Of a stretch of 64,000 nucleotides of DNA, positions 9,152-17,430 are shown in pieces. The notes under the pieces were generated by a model. That model had not been told where the DNA came from and made no database searches. It was given only the letters and a program-made list of their open reading frames with translations. The stretch is from the NCBI RefSeq assembly GCF_014395785.1, contig NZ_CP060713.1:2694501-2758500 (forward strand), given 5' to 3'. Both the position numbers and the translations under genes were made by a program. Origin of the DNA: Nocardioides mesophilus. GTDB taxonomy: Bacteria; Actinomycetota; Actinomycetes; Propionibacteriales; Nocardioidaceae. The stretch's first letter is position 1. The number at the start of each line of letters is the position of its first letter.

Positions 9152-10321
9152 GTGGATCTGATGGAGTACCAGGCGAAGCAGCTCTTCGCCAAGCATGACG
9201 TGCCGGTCACGCTCGGCACCGTCGTCGAGAAGGCCGAGGACGCCGCCGCTGCCGCGGAGGCGCTGGGCGGCCGGGTGGTCGTCAAGGCACAGGTCAAGGT
9301 CGGTGGTCGCGGCAAGGCCGGTGGCGTCAAGCTCGCCAAGGACCCGCAGGAGGCCGTCGAGCTGGCCCGCGAGATCCTCGGCATGGACATCAAGGGCCAC
9401 ACGGTCCACCGCGTCCTGCTGGCGCCCGCCGCCGACATCGCGGAGGAGTACTACTTCTCGTTCCTCGTCGACCGGGCGCACCGCAACTACCTCTGCATCG
9501 CGAGCATCGAGGGCGGTGTCGAGATCGAGGAGGTCGCGCGCACCAACCCCGACGCGGTCGCGAAGGTCTCCATCGACCCGCAGACCGGCGTGGACGACGC
9601 CAAGGCCGCCGAGATCGTGGCCACCACCCGGTTCCCGGCGGAGGTCGCCGAGGAGGCGAAGGCCGTCGTCAAGAAGCTCTGGGACGTCTTCATCGCCGAG
9701 GACGCCTCGCTGGTCGAGGTGAACCCGCTGGTCCGTCTCGGTGACGGACACCTCGAGGCGCTCGACGGCAAGGTCACCCTCGACGAGAACGCCGCCTTCC
9801 GGCACCCCGACCACGCCGACTTCGACGTCGCCGACTCCGGCGCCGGCTCGCAGCTGGAGGCGCAGGCCAAGGAGAAGGGCCTGAACTACGTCAAGCTCGA
9901 CGGCGCGGTCGGGATCATCGGCAACGGTGCCGGACTGGTGATGTCCACGCTCGACGTGGTGGCCTACGCCGGCGAGGCGCACGACAACGTGGAGCCCGCC
10001 AACTTCCTCGACATCGGCGGCGGTGCCTCCGCGGAGGTGATGGCCAACGGTCTGCACGTCATCCTGGGCGACCCCCAGGTCAAGAGCGTGTTCGTGAACG
10101 TCTTCGGCGGCATCACCTCCTGCGACGCGGTGGCCAACGGCATCGTGCACGCTCTCGAGCTGCTCGGCGACGAGGCCAACAAGCCGCTCGTGGTGCGTCT
10201 GGACGGCAACAACGTGGAGGAGGGCCGTCGGATCCTGAACGAGGCCAACCACCCGCTGGTCACCCTGGTGGACACGATGGACGGCGCTGCGGACCGCGCT
10301 GCCGAGCTGGCTGCGAAGTAG
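9152..10321 (+). CDS. sucC: succinate-CoA ligase (ADP-forming) beta subunit
   Basis: The 389-residue beta subunit of succinyl-CoA synthetase, which couples succinyl-CoA cleavage to nucleoside-diphosphate phosphorylation in the TCA cycle. The N-terminus [15 protein letters not shown] is the family signature. An ATP-grasp domain occupies about residues 1-230, and the C-terminal CoA-ligase domain contains the [12 protein letters not shown] loop and the [16 protein letters not shown] region. GTG 9152 is chosen as start because it gives the canonical N-terminus and follows AAGGACGG. sucD follows 13 bases downstream, so the two subunits are co-expressed. Confidence 0.96.
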   Translation: MDLMEYQAKQLFAKHDVPVTLGTVVEKAEDAAAAAEALGGRVVVKAQVKVGGRGKAGGVKLAKDPQEAVELAREILGMDIKGHTVHRVLLAPAADIAEEYYFSFLVDRAHRNYLCIASIEGGVEIEEVARTNPDAVAKVSIDPQTGVDDAKAAEIVATTRFPAEVAEEAKAVVKKLWDVFIAEDASLVEVNPLVRLGDGHLEALDGKVTLDENAAFRHPDHADFDVADSGAGSQLEAQAKEKGLNYVKLDGAVGIIGNGAGLVMSTLDVVAYAGEAHDNVEPANFLDIGGGASAEVMANGLHVILGDPQVKSVFVNVFGGITSCDAVANGIVHALELLGDEANKPLVVRLDGNNVEEGRRILNEANHPLVTLVDTMDGAADRAAELAAK

Positions 10322-10334
10322 AGGACGAGAGAAC

Positions 10335-11221
10335 ATGTCGATTTTCCTGAATGAGAACAGCAAGGTCGTCGTCCAGGGCATGACCGGCTCGGAGGGCAAG
10401 AAGCACACGCAGCGGATGCTCGCCTCCGGGACGAACATCGTCGGCGGCGTGAACCCGAAGAAGGCCGGCCAGAGCGTCGACTTCGACGGCGGCACCTCGG
10501 TGCCGGTGTTCGGCTCGGTCAAGGAGGCCATGGACGCCACCGGTGCCGACGTCTCCGTCGTCTTCGTCCCCCGGCCGGCACCAAGGGTGCGGTCATCGAG
10601 GCCGTCGACGCGGGCATGCCGCTGGTCGTGGTGATCACCGAGGGCGTCCCCGTGCACGACACGGCGGAGTTCTTCTCCTACGCGCAGGCCAAGGGCACCA
10701 CCCGGATCATCGGGCCGAACTGCCCGGGCCTGATCAGCCCCGGGAAGTCGAACGCCGGCATCATCCCCGCCGACATCACCAAGGGCGGCCGCGTCGGTCT
10801 GGTGTCGAAGTCCGGCACCCTGACCTACCAGATGATGTACGAGCTGCGTGACTTCGGCTTCTCCTCCGCGGTCGGGATCGGCGGGGACCCGATCATCGGG
10901 ACCACCCACATCGACTGCCTCAAGGCGTTCGAGGAGGACCCGGACACCGACGCGATCGTGATGATCGGCGAGATCGGCGGCGACGCCGAGGAGCGGGCGG
11001 CGGCGTACATCAAGGACCACGTCACCAAGCCGGTCGTCGGTTACGTCGCGGGCTTCACCGCCCCCGAGGGCAAGACGATGGGCCACGCCGGTGCGATCGT
11101 GTCGGGCTCCTCCGGCACCGCGCAGGCCAAGCAGGAGGCGCTCGAGGCGGTCGGGGTCAAGGTCGGCAAGACGCCGTCGGCGACCGCGCAGCTGATGCGG
11201 GAGATCCTGCAGAACCTCTGA
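10335..11221 (+). CDS. sucD: succinate-CoA ligase alpha subunit, interrupted by one apparent frameshift
   Basis: The alpha subunit of succinyl-CoA synthetase, carrying the CoA-binding domain and the phosphohistidine. The first ~79 codons read in one frame ([19 protein letters not shown] to VSVVFVP) and the rest in another, from [20 protein letters not shown] to the end. The break falls in a run of five C at 10568-10572; a sixth C restores an unbroken 295-residue protein of normal length. The active-site histidine is present in [10 protein letters not shown]. The gene directly follows sucC and ends before a strong hairpin. Because both halves are perfectly conserved, I think the break is a sequence error. 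Confidence 0.93.
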
Positions 11222-11238
11222 GCAGGTCGAGACGTGCG

Positions 11239-11268
11239 AAGGCCCCCGGGAGTGATCCCGGGGGCCTT
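11239..11268 (+). terminator. intrinsic terminator-like hairpin after sucCD
   Basis: AAGGCCCCCGGGA at 11239-11251 pairs perfectly with TCCCGGGGGCCTT at 11256-11268 around a GTGA loop (13-bp stem). It starts 18 bases after the sucD stop. The 3' tract is CCTCTTCC with few T, as is usual in high-GC terminators. Confidence 0.8.
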
Positions 11269-11395
11269 CCTCTTCCGTCGGAGGGAGGGAGCCTGCGGGT
11301 TCACGTACCAGAGCGCTGGGGTGGTTGCCACGACGGCCCCGCACACCATGCGGGGGACGGCTGACACCCGGGTGGGCCGTGGCACAGTGCGTTCC

Positions 11396-11947
11396 ATGAC
11401 AGGCACCACGGAGCTGAGCCGGACCGACATCAGACCCGTCCTGGCCGCGGACTGGCGCGCCATCCACTCGTGGGCGGCCCTGGACCAGGTCTGCCGGTAT
11501 CAGGCGTGGGGACCCAATGACGAGAACCAGACCCGGACCTTCGTGGCGGATGCGGTCTCGGCCTGGAGTGAGCAGCCGCGGACGAGGTTCGTCTACGTCA
11601 TCACCTCTGGCGGTGCAGTCATCGGCAACTGCGAGCTCAATCTTCGCGGCCACGCCCAGGCCGAGATCGGCTACGGCCTCCACCCTGACCACTGGGGCCA
11701 TGGCCACGCCACGTCGGCCGTGCGGAAGCTGCTCGAGCTCGGCTTCGTCTCGCACGGGGTGCACCGGATCTTCGCGACCTGCGACCCACGCAACGTCGGG
11801 TCGGCCAGCGTGCTTCAACGCGTGGGGATGACCTACGAGGGTCGTCTTCGCGAGACCGTCCTCATCCGTGACGGTTGGCGAGACTCCGATGTGTACAGCC
11901 TGTTGGCCCCTGAGTGGCGCCCCGAGGACGCCGTAGCTCGGCCGTGA
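11396..11947 (+). CDS. GNAT acetyltransferase, RimJ/RimL type
   Basis: A 183-residue N-acetyltransferase. The acetyl-CoA binding region is visible as IGYGLHPDHWGHGHATSAV, followed by the RimJ-type C-terminal pattern NVGSASVLQRVGMTYEGRLRE. Substrate is unknown; RimJ/L relatives acetylate protein N-termini or small amines. ATG 11396 is chosen since the sequence upstream to 11234 covers the sucD terminator. Its G+C content appears a little lower than its neighbours, so past transfer is possible but not shown. Confidence 0.85.
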   Translation: MTGTTELSRTDIRPVLAADWRAIHSWAALDQVCRYQAWGPNDENQTRTFVADAVSAWSEQPRTRFVYVITSGGAVIGNCELNLRGHAQAEIGYGLHPDHWGHGHATSAVRKLLELGFVSHGVHRIFATCDPRNVGSASVLQRVGMTYEGRLRETVLIRDGWRDSDVYSLLAPEWRPEDAVARP

Positions 11948-12111
11948 GCCGAGGAACGCCGTCCGAGTAGGGCCCTGCCAGTGCCACGTCGGCCTGAGCT
12001 CCGACTCGTCGTGCACGGGGTCGCCGGTCGGTCGACGCCCCGGCCGACGACATGGTGGCACCGCGCGATCCGAGAAGCCCTCGGATCGCTCCGGCGTGCG
12101 AGACTCGCGGC

Positions 12112-12534
12112 ATGGAGCCGATCACCGAGACGGTGACTGTCACGTGCACGTGCGGGGAGGCGTTCGCCGCCTTCACCGACCGGATCGACGAGTGGTGGCC
12201 GCCGGCGTACAGCCCGGACCCCGACACCCTCGACACGGTGGTCCTCGAGCCGCACGTCGGGGGCCGGGTCTACCTGCGGATGTCCGACGGCGCCGAGCAC
12301 GCCATCGGCGAGGTGACCTCGTGGTCGCCGGGCGAGATCTACGGGCAGTCGTGGGTCCTCGCCCAGGATCCCGCTCAGCCCTCGTCGATCACGGTCACGT
12401 TCACGCCCACCGGGGAGGGCACCGAGGTGACGCTCCGTCACGACGGCTGGCACGACGGCAACGCCGCGTTCCGGGAGAAGTTCGGGGACTGGGCGCTGAT
12501 CCTGGAGCAGTACGCCGAAGCGGCTCAGGCCTGA
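12112..12534 (+). CDS. SRPBCC (AHSA1/START-like) domain protein
   Basis: A 140-residue single-domain protein of the SRPBCC helix-grip fold, which binds hydrophobic ligands in a deep cavity. The family features are the opening ETVTVTCTCGEAFAAFTD helix, the WWPP segment, VGGRVYLRMSDG, and the C-terminal WALILEQYAEAAQ helix. Ligand and function are unknown. The gene converges on the methyltransferase gene, and their 3' ends overlap by ten bases (12525-12534). Confidence 0.82.
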   Translation: MEPITETVTVTCTCGEAFAAFTDRIDEWWPPAYSPDPDTLDTVVLEPHVGGRVYLRMSDGAEHAIGEVTSWSPGEIYGQSWVLAQDPAQPSSITVTFTPTGEGTEVTLRHDGWHDGNAAFREKFGDWALILEQYAEAAQA

Positions 12535-13127
12535 CTGAGCGCGAGGTAGCGCTCGTCGCTGATCTCCCGGCCCCAGTACGCCGGCTCGGCCAGCGGCACG
12601 ACCTCGCAGTCGCGACCCGCCGCCGCGAGCAGCCGCCGGCACTCGGCGGCCGACAGCCCCGCGCCGTTGAACCAGTGCCCCTCGACCAGGAGCATCGCGC
12701 CGCCCGGGACGAGCAGCCCGGCCCAGCGGCGCAGCGCGGAGACCGGGTCCGGCAGCGCCCACAGCACGTGCCGGCACAGCACGACGTCGTAGCAACCTGC
12801 CTCCAGCCGTGGCGCCGACGCGTCGCCCTCGGCGAAGCTCACGAGCAGCTCGTCGGGGTGCTCGGCGGCCTTCGCCCGCGCCCGCGCGACCATCTCGGGG
12901 GAGAGGTCGATCCCGTCGACGACGTACCCCTGCTCGGCGAGCAGGACCGACAGCGTGCCGGTGCCGCAGCCGAGGTCGGCGACCCGCGCCGGCGCCGCCG
13001 GCAGGTGACGGGACAGAAGCTCTCGCCACACCTCGCGCACGGAGGTATCACGCAGCCCGTGGTCCGGCTCCTCGTCGAACGTGACTGCTTCGGCGTCCCA
13101 CGCGGCCCTGGTCTCCTCGATTCCCAT
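12525..13127 (-). CDS. class I SAM-dependent methyltransferase
   Basis: A 200-residue methyltransferase of the Methyltransf_11/25 type. Motif I is VADLGCGTGTLSVLL (SAM glycine loop), motif II is VVDGIDLSPEMV and the post-motif region is YDVVLCRHVLWALPDP. Substrate is not evident; a small molecule is likely. ATG 13127 (MGIEETRAAWDAEA) fits the family start and lies seven bases after a TAGGTT -10 box (13140-13135, minus strand), implying a leaderless message. Confidence 0.87.
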   Translation of the reverse strand: MGIEETRAAWDAEAVTFDEEPDHGLRDTSVREVWRELLSRHLPAAPARVADLGCGTGTLSVLLAEQGYVVDGIDLSPEMVARARAKAAEHPDELLVSFAEGDASAPRLEAGCYDVVLCRHVLWALPDPVSALRRWAGLLVPGGAMLLVEGHWFNGAGLSAAECRRLLAAAGRDCEVVPLAEPAYWGREISDERYLALSQA

Positions 13128-13134
13128 GACCGAC

Positions 13135-13140
13135 AACCTA
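13135..13140 (-). promoter_or_regulatory. putative -10 box (TAGGTT), leaderless start of the methyltransferase gene
   Basis: On the minus strand TAGGTT ends seven bases before the ATG at 13127. This is the spacing expected when transcription starts at the start codon. Confidence 0.45.
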
Positions 13141-13226
13141 GGTGAGCGCGCCGACACTTCGGATCGCCGGTGACACGGAACGGCCACAGGTCTATGTTGC
13201 GAGACAGCTGCTCAGGAGGGCACGAG

Positions 13227-14810
13227 ATGCACGCTCACGGTTCCGAGACCTACGTCATCATCGGTGAGAACGACGAGCCGGCCGGCGGGCCCGCCGCCGC
13301 CCGGGCCACCTCCGCCGCCGGCTCCGCTTCGCGGCTCGCACCGGCGGCGCCGTTCCGGTTCTCCCGGATCGGACCGAAGGGCAAGCCGCTCAGCACCCGG
13401 AGCAACACCAAGATCGCGGTCGCGATGATCAGCGGACGCGGCGGCTCCACCGGGGTGCCGGCCGGCTACACCTACCTCGGCCAGTTCCTCGACCACGACC
13501 TCACCTTCGACAGGACCCAGGTCATGCTCGGCACGGCGATCACCCCGGCCGAGCTGCTCCAGGGCCGCTCGCCGAGCCTCGACCTCGACTCGTTGTACGG
13601 CGCCGGGCCGCTCGACCCGGAGTCCGCCCGGTTCTACACCGACGACCGCCACCTCGCCCTCGGGCGCACCGTGGCCATCGGCCCGGACGCCGCCCGCGAC
13701 GGCTTCGACCTGCCGCGCGGCGCCGGACGCAGCAGCGCCGCGAAGCGCCGCGCGATCATCCCCGATCCCCGCAACGACGAGAACCTCGCCGTCGCGCAGA
13801 CGCACACCGCCATGATCCGCTTCCACAACCGGGTGGTGGACACGCTGCCGGCCTCGGTGCCGGCGGCGCAGCGGTTCGTCCGCGCCCGCGCCAAGGTCGT
13901 CAAGCACTACCAGTGGATGGTCCGCCACGACTACCTGCCGAGGATCTGCAAGGGCTCGGTCGTCGAGGACGTGTTCACCTCGGGCCGCAAGGTCTTCGAG
14001 GTCGGTGCCTCCGTGACGGACGTCCCGACGATGCCGGTCGAGTTCTCCGTGGCGGCCTTCCGGCTCGGGCACAGCATGGTGCGGTCGGCGTACAGCTGGA
14101 ACCGTCGCTTCCCCGACGGTGCCGGCAGCCTCGACCTGCTGTTCCTGTTCTCCGGCACCAGCGGCGACCTCGGCGGCGACGTGCGCCTGCCCAGCAACTG
14201 GATCTGCGACTTCCGGCGGCTGTACCCCTTCGCCGAGGCCGGCCGCCCCGACCTGGCCGCACCGGCGGGTCAGGAGAACCGGGCGATGCGCATCGACACG
14301 CTGCTCGTCGACCCGCTCCGCAACCTGCCCACCGGCTCCTTCGGCGGACCGGAGGTGCCCTTCGACGACCCCCGCGCGAACCTGGCCTTCCGCAACCTCA
14401 CCCGCGCCGCGATGCTCAGGCTCGCGACCGGGCAGCAGATGGCCGCCCTAATGCAGGCCCGCGGGGTCGGCGTCACCCCGCTGACCCGCGCGCAGATCCT
14501 CGACGGCCGCAAGGGCGCCGAGCTCGGCGCGCTCACCTCTGCGGAGAAGGACGCGCTGGCCACCCGGACGCCGCTGTGGTTCTACGTCCTGCGCGAGGCC
14601 GAGCTGAACCGGGGCAAGCTCGACGGGGTCGGGGCCCGCATCGTCGCGGAGACCTTCCACCGGGCGATGGAGGGCAGCTCCTCCTCGATCGTGCGCGACA
14701 CCGCGTTCCGGCCCACCCTCGGGCCGGACGACAGCACGTTCCGGATGACCGACCTGCTGCTGTTCGCCTTCCAGGGCAAGGCGAAGCTGCTCAACCCGCT
14801 CGGCCCGTGA
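13227..14810 (+). CDS. animal-type haem peroxidase family protein
   Basis: A 527-residue bacterial member of the peroxidase-cyclooxygenase (animal haem peroxidase) superfamily. The distal motif GQFLDHDLTF holds the distal histidine and the calcium-site aspartate, and the proximal histidine is in AFRLGHSMVRSAY. No signal peptide is evident; a short N-terminal segment MHAHGSETYVIIGENDE precedes an alanine-rich linker. It may oxidise halides or phenolic substrates with hydrogen peroxide, in defence or secondary metabolism. ATG 13227 is preceded by a strong CAGGAGGG. It converges on the citrate synthase gene with a nine-base gap. Confidence 0.88.
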   Translation: MHAHGSETYVIIGENDEPAGGPAAARATSAAGSASRLAPAAPFRFSRIGPKGKPLSTRSNTKIAVAMISGRGGSTGVPAGYTYLGQFLDHDLTFDRTQVMLGTAITPAELLQGRSPSLDLDSLYGAGPLDPESARFYTDDRHLALGRTVAIGPDAARDGFDLPRGAGRSSAAKRRAIIPDPRNDENLAVAQTHTAMIRFHNRVVDTLPASVPAAQRFVRARAKVVKHYQWMVRHDYLPRICKGSVVEDVFTSGRKVFEVGASVTDVPTMPVEFSVAAFRLGHSMVRSAYSWNRRFPDGAGSLDLLFLFSGTSGDLGGDVRLPSNWICDFRRLYPFAEAGRPDLAAPAGQENRAMRIDTLLVDPLRNLPTGSFGGPEVPFDDPRANLAFRNLTRAAMLRLATGQQMAALMQARGVGVTPLTRAQILDGRKGAELGALTSAEKDALATRTPLWFYVLREAELNRGKLDGVGARIVAETFHRAMEGSSSSIVRDTAFRPTLGPDDSTFRMTDLLLFAFQGKAKLLNPLGP

Positions 14811-14819
14811 CCCCCCGGG

Positions 14820-15928
14820 TCAGCTCCCGGTCGTCCAGGCCGCGTTGAACCCGGGTACGTCGTCGGCGGGTCGCGCCGCCGGACCGGTGTAGATCGCCGA
14901 GGGGCGGATCAGCCGCCCGGTCCGCTTCTGCTCCAGGATGTGCGCCGACCAGCCGGCGGTGCGCGCGCAGGTGAACATCGAGGTGAACATGTGCGGCGGC
15001 ACCTCGGCGAAGTCCAGGACGATCGCGGCCCAGAACTCCACGTTGGTCTCGAGGACCCGGTCGGGGCGCCGCTCGCGGAGCTCGGCCAGCGCGGCCTTCT
15101 CCAGCTCCTCGGCGACCTCGTAGCGCGGGGCGCCGAGCTCGCGGGCGGTGCGACGCAGCACCCGGGCCCGGGGGTCCTCGGCGCGGTAGACCCGGTGGCC
15201 GAAGCCCATCAGCCGCTCCTTGTTGTCGAGCAGCTCCTTGACGTAGGCGCGGGCGTCGCCCCGCTTCTCGACCTCGTCGATCATCCCCAGCACCCGTGAC
15301 GGCGCCCCGCCGTGCAGCGGCCCGCTCATCGCGCCGACGGCCGCGGAGAGCGCCGCCCCGACGTCGGCGCCGGTCGAGGTGACCACCCGGGCGGTGAACG
15401 TGGAGGCGTTCATGCCGTGCTCGGCGGCGGAGGCCCAGTAGGCGTCGACGGCGCGCACGTGTGCCGGGTCCGGCTCGCCCTTCCAGCGGATCATGAAGCG
15501 CTCGGCCAGCGTCGAGGCCTTGTCCACCTCGCGCTGCGGAACCATCGGCTGGCCGATGCCCGGGCGGCCTGGGCGACGTACGAGAGCACCATCACCGCGG
15601 CGCGGCCCAGGTCGCCACGGACCTGCTCGGCCTCCACGTCGTAGGTGGCCTGCAGGCCCCACATCGGCGCCAGCATCGCGATCGCGCTCTGCACGTCGAC
15701 GCGGATGTCGCCCGAGTGCACCGGGATCGGCAGCGGCTCGGCCGGCGGCAGCCCCGGTTCGTAGGCGCCGTCGACGAGCAGGCCCCAGACCTTCTCGAAC
15801 GGGATCCGGCCGACGATCTCCTCGATGTCCACGCCGCGGTAGCGCAGCGCCGACCCCTCCTTGTCGGGCTCGGCGATCTCGGTCTCGAACGCGATCACGC
15901 CCTCGAGGCCGTGGTGGATCTCCGTCAT
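14820..15928 (-). CDS. citrate synthase (citrate synthase 2 type), interrupted by one apparent frameshift
   Basis: Condenses oxaloacetate and acetyl-CoA to citrate. The N-terminal part (MTEIHHGLEGVIAFETEIAE to VMVLSYVAQAAR) and the C-terminal part (GIGQPMVPQREVDKA onward) are in different frames. The break lies in the CCC run at 15559-15561; one extra C (a G on the coding strand) gives a continuous 369-residue protein of normal family length. Active-site segments are intact: GPLHGGAPSRV, MGFGHRVYR and the C-terminal ARTAGWSAHILEQ. AAGGAG stands before ATG 15928. Citrate versus 2-methylcitrate synthase cannot be separated with certainty. With sucCD nearby it belongs to central carbon metabolism. 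Confidence 0.92.
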
Positions 15929-16055
15929 GCGCGACTCCTTCGTCGTGGCACCGCCCGCGGCGGTGAAACGTCCACATCATGCCTCCCGCCGTCCGCCGCC
16001 GTCACCCGGGCCGGGGGCGGTGGCCCCGCGCCGGGTCCGCCGGCGCGGGGCGGGC

Positions 16056-16061
16056 TAGATT
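16056..16061 (+). promoter_or_regulatory. putative -10 box (TAGATT), leaderless start of pdxH
   Basis: TAGATT ends six bases before the GTG at 16068, the typical leaderless spacing in actinobacteria. Confidence 0.5.
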
Positions 16062-16067
16062 CGGGGC

Positions 16068-16736
16068 GTGGCCGAGGACGGACGAGAGCTGGCAGAGCTG
16101 AGACGCGACTACGCCGCGGGCGGCCTGGCCGAGGCGGACCTGGAGCCGGAACCGGTGCCGATGTTCCGCCGCTGGCTCCGCGAGGCCACCGACGCCGGCC
16201 TGCACGAGCCCAACGCCATGGTGGTCGCCACCGCTGACGCCGAGGGGACCCCGTCGGCTCGTCTGGTGCTGCTCAAGGGCCTCGACGAGCGCGGCTTCGT
16301 CTTCTTCACCAACTACCGCTCCCGCAAGGGCACGGAGCTGTCCGCGCACCCGGCCTGCGCGCTGCTGTTCCCCTGGCACGACCTCGAGCGGCAGGTCCGC
16401 GTCGACGGTCGGGCCGCCCCGCTCGGTGAGGAGGAGAACATCGCCTACTTCCGCAGCCGGCCGCGGGCCTCGCAGATCGGCGCCTGGGCCTCGCCGCAGT
16501 CCAGCGTGGTCGCCTCGCGCGAGGAGCTCGACGCCGGGTACGCCGCCACCGAGGAGCGGTTCGCGGAGGTGGAGGAGATCCCGCTGCCGCCGAGCTGGGG
16601 CGGGTTCCGGGTGGCCCCCGAGGCGGTGGAGTTCTGGCAGGGCCGGCGCGGTCGCATGCACGACCGGCTCCGCTACCGCCGGGCCGGGGCCCGGGACGGC
16701 GACGCCGGCTGGGTCGTGGAGCGGCTGGCTCCCTGA
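16068..16736 (+). CDS. pdxH: pyridoxamine 5'-phosphate oxidase
   Basis: A 222-residue FMN-dependent oxidase that converts pyridoxamine or pyridoxine 5'-phosphate to pyridoxal 5'-phosphate. Family motifs are present throughout: [37 protein letters not shown] (FMN phosphate binding), QVRVDGRA, and the C-terminal [24 protein letters not shown] split here into [16 protein letters not shown] and RRGRMHDR. The GTG start is six bases behind a -10 box, so translation is probably leaderless. Single-gene unit. Confidence 0.95.
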   Translation: MAEDGRELAELRRDYAAGGLAEADLEPEPVPMFRRWLREATDAGLHEPNAMVVATADAEGTPSARLVLLKGLDERGFVFFTNYRSRKGTELSAHPACALLFPWHDLERQVRVDGRAAPLGEEENIAYFRSRPRASQIGAWASPQSSVVASREELDAGYAATEERFAEVEEIPLPPSWGGFRVAPEAVEFWQGRRGRMHDRLRYRRAGARDGDAGWVVERLAP

Positions 16737-16750
16737 CCGAACGAAAATGG

Positions 16751-16779
16751 TTGTGAGTGAGCGCTCACTCATTTAGCCT
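16751..16779 (+). promoter_or_regulatory. promoter (TTGTGA-N17-TAGCCT) with TetR operator palindrome inside
   Basis: An 18-bp perfect palindrome, TGAGTGAGCGCTCACTCA, spans 16754-16771. It sits between TTGTGA (16751-16756) and TAGCCT (16774-16779), so a bound repressor would block RNA polymerase. The ATG at 16786 is six bases after the -10, predicting a leaderless message. The next gene encodes a TetR regulator, so autoregulation of the whole TetR-ABC operon is the natural reading. Confidence 0.8.
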
Positions 16780-16785
16780 GGGGTG

Positions 16786-17430
16786 ATGGTCACCGCTCCG
16801 ACGCGCAGCCCGCGCCGTGCCGCCCCGCTGAGCGCCGAGGACCGCCGCAAGGCGATCGTCGACGCCGTCGTCCCGTTGCTCATCGAGCACGGCGAGTCGG
16901 TCAGCACCCGGCAGATCGCCCGGGCGGCCGGCATCGCCGAAGGCACGATCTTCCGGGTCTTCCCCGACAAGTCCGCGCTGCTGATGGCCGCCGCCGAGGA
17001 GACCCTCAACCCCTCCGACGGCCGCGAGGGTCTCGCCGCCGCGGTGGCCGGCCTCGACGACCTGCACGAGGTGGTCCGCGTGGTCACCGAGCAGATGTTC
17101 GTCCGCTCCGAGCAGGTGATGGCCGTGCTGATGGCGCTGCGCACCATGATGGCCACGGCGGCCCGGGCCGACCACGACCACGGCCGGGCCGGATCGCACG
17201 GGCCGCCAGGCTTCGTGGTCGAGGCCCACCGTGCGCTGCTCGAGCGGCTGACCGAGGTCTTCGAGCCGTTCCGGGACCAGCTCACGGTACCCCCGGAGCG
17301 GGCCGCGCTGCTGCTCCGCACGCTGGTGCTCGGCTCCCGGCACCCCGGCATGCAGGCCGAGGACCGACTCTCCGCCGACGAGGTGGCCGAGGTGCTGCTG
17401 CACGGGATCCGCCGCGAGGGAGGTCGCTGA
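16786..17430 (+). CDS. TetR family repressor of the adjacent ABC exporter
   Basis: A 214-residue TetR regulator. The helix-turn-helix is in residues ~35-75 (STRQIARAAGIAEGTIFRVF), followed by an all-helical ligand domain (HHGRAG-type linker, then VPPERAALLLRTLVLGSRHPG). It directly precedes two ABC half-transporter genes, its stop overlapping the first one's start (TGATG at 17428-17432 region). It probably represses the operon through the palindrome at 16754-16771. ATG 16786 is preferred for the leaderless spacing; GTG 16783 is the alternative. Confidence 0.9.
   Translation: MVTAPTRSPRRAAPLSAEDRRKAIVDAVVPLLIEHGESVSTRQIARAAGIAEGTIFRVFPDKSALLMAAAEETLNPSDGREGLAAAVAGLDDLHEVVRVVTEQMFVRSEQVMAVLMALRTMMATAARADHDHGRAGSHGPPGFVVEAHRALLERLTEVFEPFRDQLTVPPERAALLLRTLVLGSRHPGMQAEDRLSADEVAEVLLHGIRREGGR

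Noticed and set aside
10335-11221. Programmed frameshifting in sucD
   Set aside because: No slippery heptamer, stimulatory structure or biological precedent; the same kind of loss recurs in unrelated genes, so error is simpler.
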